Assembly: GCA_027604005.1 (NCBI GenBank)
Contig: JADGJT010000315.1
Coordinates: 1 to 27,493, forward strand
Origin: Dinochytrium kinnereticum
Lineage: Eukaryota; Chytridiomycota; Chytridiomycetes; Chytridiales; Chytridiaceae
Direction: 5' to 3'
Length of the DNA: 27,493 bases
Shown: piece after piece, positions 19,355 through 27,493 of the stretch
Position numbering within the stretch: position 1 is the first letter of the stretch
How the letters are laid out: each line of letters opens with the position of its first letter
Program-made: the position numbers and the translations under genes
Notes under the pieces: generated by a model
Databases searched by the model: none
The model's input: only the letters and a program-made list of their open reading frames with translations
Told to the model about the DNA's origin: nothing

Positions 19355-20235
19355 ATGACGTCCGTTGCTGTCTCCACAGTGGATGCTTTAACGTCCGTCT
19401 CCTCGACTGCTTCTGCGTCCTTGACTTCTGCAACTGGCACGTCCTCCATCATCTCCACCACGACTTCCTTTTTGACAACCGGACTACCACAGAGTAATGA
19501 TGACACTGGATCTGTATCCTCTTCGCCCGGGAGGACTCCGGTCTGGGCTTTTTCTTCTTCTTTTTCTTTCTCTTTCATTTGGGGGTCTTGCTGCCCTATT
19601 TATTTGTCCTTTGCAATGCACTGGCGGCCAAGTGATGGCATGTCAATATGTGGCTATTGAATGGACGAACTATACTTTGATTAGTTCTTGATTGCCATTG
19701 CTCTCTTACAACTGTGTCATAAAACTCGCATCTGACTTAGACCAAAACACAACAGGATCTCATGGGTTTCCTCATCTTTGTCTTTGCAGTCCTTCTCATC
19801 AACATTGCCCTAATGTACTCTCCATGTCGTCCAAAACGTTCATCATCGGGATCCTCAATCTCGTCATCCTCAACAAACGACCACTCTACCTTCACCTTCC
19901 GTCGTCAATACCTTTACTCCAACAACACTGTCCGGCAAAATCGGTCCCCTGATGAGGAAGGGTATGTCGTCACAGACGGTGGGCCAGAGCCTTTGCCCAA
20001 GTATGAACCCCCACCCCCACCTCCGTCTCCTGGATGGGGATGGATCGGGAGGCGAGGGCAAGCACCGACTCCAAGAGAAGGGTCTGTTGTCGATATTCCT
20101 TTGGAGTCTCTAGGCAGAAGAGATAGAAGCACCGGAGGTTCTGAGGAAGTTAGAGTTGATGTGGGAGAGGATAGAGAGGGCCTTGATAGTAGGGGTGTGG
20201 CTATTGCGGAGAGAGCTCCTGCATATTCCCCTTAA
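19355..20235 (+). CDS. Small single-pass membrane protein with LPKY and APAY motifs (LPxY family member 3)
   Basis: No known family recognised. Proposed exons are 19355-19513 and 19756-20235, giving 212 aa. The 242-nt intron is GTATCC...CAACAG, phase 0, with a likely branch site TCTGAC about 20 nt before the acceptor. The first exon encodes 53 residues that are almost only Ser, Thr, Ala and Val, a mucin-like ectodomain. The second exon opens with the membrane segment at about 55-74 (LMGFLIFVFAVLLINIALMY), then basic CRPKR. The tail has a Ser-rich stretch, then PEPLPKYEPPPPPP (LPKY 133-136), PSPGWGWIGRR, and the C-terminal ERAPAYSP (APAY 207-210). It shares with gene 2 the exon-1 length, intron phase and membrane position, and with both neighbours the LP(K/R)Y motif in the tail. 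The donor is not a strong consensus, so the exon 1 end is the weak point of the model. Confidence 0.68.
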
Positions 20236-20936
20236 ATCTACCTTTACTTCCTTGGCCCGCTCGCAAGTTTCTAATCTCTTCTCTCCTGAAATGCCCTTCC
20301 AGACCCTCCCAACCCTCAAAATCTCATCCATATTCGCTGAATACCCTTTTGTTGTATTTCTCGGTTATTATCTCCCTCAATACTTCCCCTCATACACTTT
20401 TAACAAGCGGTTGGCCCACCCCTTCGCTCGTTTTTGACGCGTGGAAGGCACGTTTGAGGAAGGGGACCTGCCTCTCTTATGTTTATTCCATTCTGGGCTG
20501 TTATTTGTACAAGTTTGAGGCACGCTGGACTTCAATGCGGGCTTATTTCCATCAACTTGTTTGCTTTATCTCTGCATATCTTTGGTTCAACCGTGCTATA
20601 TGTTACCCTTAACTCACATCTGGCAAAAAACAAAGCAAAATTGGCATCAACGCGTATTTGTAGAGCGCAGCAGCCAGGACTTACCGCTGAAGTTGGCCAG
20701 TTGGCCTGAGGAAGCTCTGATCGATAATCTTTTAAGGAATGCCTATTCCTTGTTTCCATAGCATCATTGCGACAAGAATTACAAAGAGGATCGCCATGCT
20801 CCAGCCAAACCGCCAATGGCATTCGACCCTTGAGAACAATAGCTGGCTTTCAACAAAAAATATTTCAAGTCCGAGAATTCACACCAGCCTGGTTGACAAT
20901 CGTCAGCGCCAGCACCGACCAGGTCCAGGATAAGCC
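20236..20936. other. Intergenic region upstream of CEP104
   Basis: No gene recognised. Short frames on both strands (for example 20532-20822 -) have no domain content. It should hold the 3' end of the LPxY gene and the CEP104 promoter. No clear TATA box. Confidence 0.45.
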
Positions 20937-23900
20937 ATGGGCGTCGACAAGCTTCCGTTCCTGATCGCCGCCGTCTCGAGCCATGAGGAGGACTTTCCCC
21001 CTGAAGAGCTTCTCATGCACAACCACACACCGCTCGCAAAGGGATGGAGGAGCGAGAGGTTAGCGTAATTTGTCAAAGTGACGGCCATGCAACCAACCTC
21101 TCAAGCCTCAGAATGTGCAATTAACTATTTACCTGCAGATTCTGTATATTTCCTCAGGTTCTCATTCTCAAGCTTGCCCCCGGAAACTGCCGGTTGCGGA
21201 AAATCCAGATACTTAGTCACCATTTCATGGTGGCCACTCAGCTGGAGTTCTTTATAGGCAGGAGTGTGAGGCCGCTGGGGACGATTGAGAAGGGCGTTGT
21301 GTCTGAAATGCAAACTTATGACCCAATGAATCTTCCTGCATCGCAGTGGATTGGTGGAGATGGAGGGGGCGGTCAAAGGCCGGATTCGGCTGCGTCAACT
21401 AATGCTGAGTCTGGGCCGGCCGTTACTCTGGAGGATGTAGAAAGTCGTGGTGGTGATGGAATCAGAAGGGTTGAGTTTACTCGCTTGGGGTATGTCTTTT
21501 CTTGTTTGATTTTTGCTTGAAGTCTTGTTGCGGCTGTAAGCTCCGTTCTTTCGTTTTTTCACATATCACATGCGCTATTCATTAACCACTGGTGGTGATT
21601 TTGTCTATGAGTAGTTATGTCTCTCTAAGCGATAATGCAAAATCCAACTTCCTTGCCCGCGAGCTCAAATCCATTCACATTGATGCCGAAGGAGATTATG
21701 TGAAAATCCAAGCCCATAAGAACTACATTAATACCTTAAATCTTTACAATCAGGTATGGGTATTTTAACTTATTTCTTTTCTAATTAGTGGCTTCTTGTC
21801 GTGGTATGGTATAGGTTGGTCTGGTTGCAATAAATCTGCTGGGTGAGATTCGGGATTCCGATTACTTTGTCCATTCAGTCAATGATGCCGTGAAAACTCT
21901 AGCGGGGGTAATTCTTTATTGTCCAACCACCTCTCATGTTCTCATAGCTAGATCCCCTTTTGCCAGACCCTGAATGGCAACCTCCACACAATAACCAAAA
22001 TGCGGGATTATGGGGATCAGTCAATCAACCGCCGGAAGAGAAGGCTGCCTTAAGCGTGAAGGATCTCGCTTTCAGCATATACCATGACGATGATATCGCA
22101 AAGCTGATTGAGATGGTGCTGGCTTCTAAAGAGGCAGCAGTGAAAGGTGCTTCTGAATTAAAAGTTCTGCTCATCTTAACCATTTTTTTAGATGAAAATT
22201 ACCCGCTGGCGAAGGCGCTAAAGGCACTCTATCAACTATCAAAAAAGGTCAGGATTTTTTGTTGCCCTTTTTAATGGTTAAATACAATCTAGGCGGGAGA
22301 GGAGATTGCGAGGTTGCAGGTCACTAAGGCGCAGGCTGTCCAGCGTGAAGACTACGAAATGGCCGAAGATGTTAAGGTAAAATTGTTTCGTACCTCATAA
22401 ATGACAGCGCAATGCTTGCTTTCTAACTTAATACTACTAGTCTGATATTCAATACATAAAAACGGCTCTGAAGCAAAAGATGATTGACCTCGGTCTTGAA
22501 GAGAACGAGAAACATCAAATAGTACCAAAGCAACCGCCTCGCACTCTCGAGCATCCGATAGCCTTGGATGCAAGCATGAATGAGAAGACAAAGGATAGGC
22601 CACAGTCCGTGCCAAGGACACCATCACCACGACCCCTTCCCGTACCACCTCCTCCCAAAGTCCCGTCCCCGAAGCAGCCCGTCCCGGTCGTCACCCCGCC
22701 TGCACCCCCAAAACGAGAGGAACCTGTCGTGGTCCCACCACCGCCACCACCGAAAGTTCTGACCCAACCGCCACCCCCTCCAGTCGTTGAGTCATCCAAG
22801 AATTCATTTGGGCTGGACAATCCGGAAGCGCTAACCGAAGATCAAAGCGACGAATTTGAGAAACCCATCAGGGTATTTGGGTCTTTTGTCATGAGATGCC
22901 TCCTTAGCCGTCAGTTTAAACTTCGTGAATGGGCTCTCGAAGAGGTTTCCAAAAGATTGGAAGGTTGGGAGATTATCCGAAAAAAGAAGCTTGGGTCTAG
23001 AGGTCGAAAAACATCGCACCAGCCTCGGCATGAGCCAAAGAAAGGGTCAAAAACTCGAGGAAGAGCGTTAAAGGCCAGTTATAGTGAGCCGAAGCCACGG
23101 AAAGGCGTCAGTTGGGGTCGATCGGTCTCAAGAGATCAAGAGAGCCGACGGAGTTCAGATGGTGATGAAAGTGAGGGAAGCCAATCGGAGAGGGAGTCCG
23201 TTAAGACAAGTTTTACGGAGGAGGTTAAGGTTGCTCCTACTGATGTTGAAACGTTTGTGCCGGCGGCTTTTGAAGTTGTGAGGAAGGGGTTAGACGATAG
23301 TAGGGAAAAGGTTACGATGCTATCGCTTTCACTTTGGGATCAGCTTACAAGTAATGCTGCCTTTGAAATGAACAATTCTGATTCGGTTTGTTTAGGAATA
23401 TGCGTTTCTCAAAACATACCCTCTTCCATCGTATTTCGTTACCTTGAGCCGATGTTCTTTTCACTGCTGATGAAGTCGAGTGATCTGAACCCCCGAATCA
23501 AATCCGTAAGTGATCACATCTTTTTTCATCGCTCTTTAAGTAATAAATATTAATTAAGGGATGCGCGGATCTTCTCCTCGCCATCGAAAATGCTTACCAC
23601 TCTGCCCCACACACCGCGCTTCCTTACCTTACGAAACCTATACCAAAGAAAGGCCTTTTAGAGCTCTGGCGATATGTTAAGGCGAGATTAGACGCATTGC
23701 AGGCAGCTGTAAAGTCTTTCGGGGTCGATACAGATGGGTCACATATACTTGGTTTAAGCCTTGAGGTATGTCTTTGAGATTATATGCAGTTAACTGCTCT
23801 GCTGTAATGAATAGTTTTTTTTTACTAGTTCAACAATTTTTCCTTTTCCTTTGCCCTTTTTCTTTTATATCTTCGGGGATTCTTTTATTAACTTTCAACT

Positions 23901-25822
23901 TTTTAACCCATCAGTCTGTGATTCATTTCGCCGAGCCACAACTCCACCACAAAAACGCTGAGGTTCGGGAATCCGCAGTTAAGGTAGTTGTCGAATTAGT
24001 GATGCGAGTCGACGAGGAATCTGTATCTCCATACCTTAAGAATGTGAAGCCGCAACTACTTCAAATCATCAAAGACAAGATTACAGAAGCTCGGGGTAAG
24101 ACGGTGAAGCCAAGGTCGAAAAAGAGGCCGCGTAAGTTTTTTCTCCTTTTTTTTTTCTCCTCTTCATTTGTTATGTCTCGTATGGTTTAACTTTGTTCTG
24201 ACTTAGCTGCACCGTGGAAGGAGAACCCTCTTGCTGACGAAGAGACTAACGAGGAAGTGGTTGATCGCTTAACGGAGGAGATCAATGCTTTGAAGAATAT
24301 TGTTGAGGGAACGAATAATTCTGGTAGAAAGGGTGGGAGGCACACAGATACTCTTTCACCAAAGCCGGATAATGCAAAGCTAGCATCTGGCCACAGCACC
24401 AAAGCTCGGCAGACTCCAGCGCCATCATATAGGCCAGGTGAACATTTTTGCTCTACCTTTTCTTCAATTTTTTCCTCTTATTGCTGTTTGTGTGTGTGTG
24501 TATGTGCGTATGTGTGGAGCGATACTCAACGGCCTCGTAGGGAAACAGAGCAGCATCCAGCCTCCTAGGGAGTCGACTGAGGAGCATAATGAGTTTAGAA
24601 GATCTGAAGCGCCAAGTGTGGGTTGTTTTATTTGTTTGCCGATATTGATTTGGGCCTTATTCTATTATTTAGAGAGCCTCCCCGATCCCTTCTCATCCCA
24701 TCGAAGATGATTACCAATGTGGGGTTTTGTGTTTGGTTCTCTCCCCCCTCTCTTATTCTCACAAAACAACGAAATTGAAACAGATCCCGACCCAAAGCCC
24801 GATAGCGTTGTTCACCCAGAAGAGACAGAAGACCCCGCCCTTAACTGGTCTATGGATAAGTGAGCCTTTTCTCTTGATGCCGAAACTCACTCACCTAAAA
24901 AAAAAGAACATGCATATTCTGCGATCGGAGGAGTGAGACCTTTACGGAGGAGAATTTGGATCTTCATTATTGGAGGGATTGCCCTATCCTTTGCAACTGT
25001 CCTCTGTGCAATCTGGTTCGTTTATGTTGAGAGAAATATGCTAGTTAATTACGATACATATTAACCTTCTTTTAATAGATTGTGGAAATTCCAGCCTTAA
25101 CTCCTCATATGGTAGCTGAGTGTGATAGCCGGTTCATGGTCCGAGAATGTCCTCGGTGCCGGGAGGCCATTATGGCTTCGGAGTTTAGCAACCATATTGC
25201 CCGTGGAACGTGCACACGTGAGTTCTCCTTGACTTATGTCCAAAACCTGATCTTGCCATCACACACAGCCGCTTCAACTTTATCAGGCGTCAACCGCTGT
25301 CCACTATGCCACTGCGACGTGCCAGGAGGAGAGCAAGGCTGGAAACGCCACCTCCTTAACAATAACGGCTGCGCATCCAACGAGCGAAAGCCCGTCCCTT
25401 CCTCCCCAGCTCCACTCCAACCCCGACCTCCAAGTCCACCAAAGGCAATAGCACCCCCACCGTCTCTCCCAAAACCGCCCCCGCCCCCACCATCCCAAGA
25501 ACCCGCTCTTCGAAAATCAACAGCGTTAAAGCCTTCCTTAACCACACCGACGACGACACGAGGGATTCCAGCTCCCTCGCCGTCTGGCTTGCCGTCTAGA
25601 GTGAACGCGAATAAGCGGTCCATGACGGGTGGGCCCGTGATGAATCCGACGATTCATGATAAAGTCGATAAGGCAGTGGACAGATTAAGGGCTTTGTCAA
25701 GAGGTGCTAGCAATGGAAAGATGTTGCCTTCTTCCCCTTTGCCTGTTTCGTCGACGAGATCCTTGAAGCCGCATCCGACAGGGGGGACGTCGGGGAGGAA
25801 AGGACCAACCAACTTACGTTGA
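20937..25822 (+). CDS. CEP104: CEP104 homologue, ciliary-tip TOG-domain protein
   Basis: Sixteen exons: 20937-21058, 21139-21489, 21615-21753, 21815-21907, 21948-22146, 22192-22247, 22293-22376, 22441-23505, 23559-23765, 23915-24131, 24207-24437, 24541-24615, 24784-24859, 24907-25015, 25079-25217, 25269-25822. All phases match, giving 1238 aa (human about 925). CEP104 binds tubulin and sits at the tip of growing cilia. Domains in order: a jelly-roll (1-235; GWRSERFCIFPQ, RKIQILSHHFM, RLGYVSL, YNQVGLVAINLLG); coiled-coil repeats of the AVxxEDYxxAxxxK type (about 265-370); a Pro-rich linker; a TOG/HEAT array (about 487-844) with a Ser/Arg/Lys-rich insert at about 528-605; a short helix (about 855-875); zinc fingers starting at TCIFC (about 973) with ETFTEENLDLHYWRDC, ECPRCREA and NRCPLC. 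In the Pro-rich C-terminus RGIP (about 1152) stands where human CEP104 has its EB1-binding SKIP motif. Exon 12 ends at a weak donor (GTGTGG). Confidence 0.95.
24489..24517. repeat. TG-rich microsatellite in a CEP104 intron
   Basis: A (TG)6 run at 24489-24500 followed by interrupted TG/TA units, inside the intron 24438-24540. Confidence 0.85.
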
Positions 25823-25876
25823 AAACAAATCAATATAATAGATGTCGGAGTTTGAACTTTGTTTGTCTGTGAGGTT

Positions 25877-26785
<909 letters not shown>

Positions 26786-27233
26786 AAGCACCCTCCCAAA
26801 TCCATCCCACCCACTCAAAGAAAGAAAAAAATGAGGCGAGTCAAAACTTAAGATGATCGGAGGATTTAAATGACGTTTCCCTCAACCCCGTTCTCCGGAC
26901 CGTTTTGTACAAACCACACACATGTACTTTACACGATGCAATCGAAGAAAAACTGAAGTAGAGAACAGAAAAATAGGGTATTTTAGAGTATTTGTAAAGA
27001 GAGAGAGAGGAATGAGTTGAAAAGCTAGTAGAACGGTCGTTTTATTTCAAAATCAACGCAAAGCCGATTAGGGGTCAAAATCCCAAGAAAAAGAGGAATG
27101 AGAGGAAGCGAATCATTCTCTTCATGCCCAACACTTAATAAAACAAAAAATAGTACAAAAAAAAAAAAAAGAACCAAATAAACCTAACATATCAAAAAAA
27201 AAGTAAACAAATATACAAAAATAAACCCCTCCC

Positions 27234-27284
<51 letters not shown>

Positions 27285-27493
27285 GGAATTGAATCAAGAC
27301 TAACCAACCCCACAAAAAAAAATAATATTAAAATAGGCAAATCTCCCCTCAATAACACTGGTATACCCTCACTAAACCCCACCACTCAAATAAACGCCTT
27401 AATGTAACCCACACGCTAAACAATACAGAGCAGCAAAACAACAAAAAGAAGAAAAAAAAAAAATAGATGAGGCCAATACCCCCCTCCCCCCCC
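26786..27493. other. Low-complexity region downstream of PDE6D
   Basis: No gene seen. A-rich with C-rich blocks, a GAGAGAGAG tract near 27000-27008, and the C24-A20 tract at 27231-27274. The frame at 27122-27385 (-) is an artefact of the homopolymers (poly-Gly and poly-Phe). The window ends in another C-rich run. Confidence 0.6.
27231..27274. repeat. C24-A20 double homopolymer
   Basis: Twenty-four C directly followed by twenty A, then GAGAGAGAGAGG. Shorter A runs lie on both sides. Exact lengths are unreliable in most sequencing methods. Confidence 0.9.

Noticed and set aside
19497..19691. Hydrophobic frame (SGLFLLLFLSLSFGGLAALF) as a membrane segment of LPxY gene 3
   Set aside because: It is a pyrimidine-rich stretch in a different frame from both exons and lies inside the proposed intron. 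A proper membrane segment opens exon 2. RNA data could overturn this.
22515..22820. Minus-strand Gly-rich frame opposite CEP104
   Set aside because: Complement of the proline-rich linker of CEP104; a shadow frame.
27122..27385. Minus-strand frame with poly-Phe and poly-Gly
   Set aside because: Produced entirely by the A and C homopolymers.

Overview
The window is nuclear DNA of an intron-rich fungus, most likely a zoospore-forming (flagellated) one such as a chytrid. The genes have many short GT-AG introns (mostly 45-200 nt). A GH26-type secreted glycosidase points to a fungal secretome. Two ciliary genes (CEP104 and PDE6D homologues) and an animal-like cyclic-nucleotide-binding channel point to a lineage that still builds a cilium. 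The placement is an inference from gene content; no rRNA or tRNA marker is present.

Layout. 1-1240: remnant of a Ty3/gypsy-type retroelement (chromodomain end of an integrase, then an LTR-like stretch). 2045-3583 (+): secreted GH26-like glycosidase in five exons, followed in frame by a Ser/Thr-rich, GPI-anchor-like tail beyond a TAG stop. 4446-5927 (+): probably mitochondrial HemK/PrmC-type release-factor glutamine methyltransferase. 6535-7399 (-): CZIB/DUF866 zinc-binding protein. 7943-12297 (+): P1B-type copper ATPase (CCC2/ATP7 type) with three MxCxxC domains. 12672-16306 (+): six-TM channel with a cyclic-nucleotide-binding domain. 17054-20235 (+): three consecutive genes for small single-pass membrane proteins whose tails carry LPxY/PPxY motifs. 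20937-25822 (+): CEP104, 16 exons. 25877-26785 (+): PDE6D, starting only 54 nt after the CEP104 stop. 26786-27493: low-complexity sequence with a C24-A20 tract.

How the genes fit together. CEP104 (ciliary tip, tubulin-binding TOG domain) and PDE6D (carrier of prenylated cargo to cilia) both serve the flagellum of the zoospore. The cyclic-nucleotide channel may work in the same cell stage as a signalling output. The copper ATPase, CZIB and HemK are housekeeping. The three tandem LPxY/PPxY membrane proteins match no family I can name and are the best candidate here for something undescribed: a small local family that looks like membrane-anchored ligands for WW-domain proteins such as Rsp5/NEDD4 ubiquitin ligases.

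Exon models were built by hand. Reading phase was checked across every junction, and total lengths divide by three for GH26 (417 aa), HemK (448 aa), CZIB (206 aa), the channel (910 aa), CEP104 (1238 aa) and PDE6D (149 aa). The least certain points are the 5' end of the copper ATPase, the intron of the third LPxY gene, and the retroelement borders.
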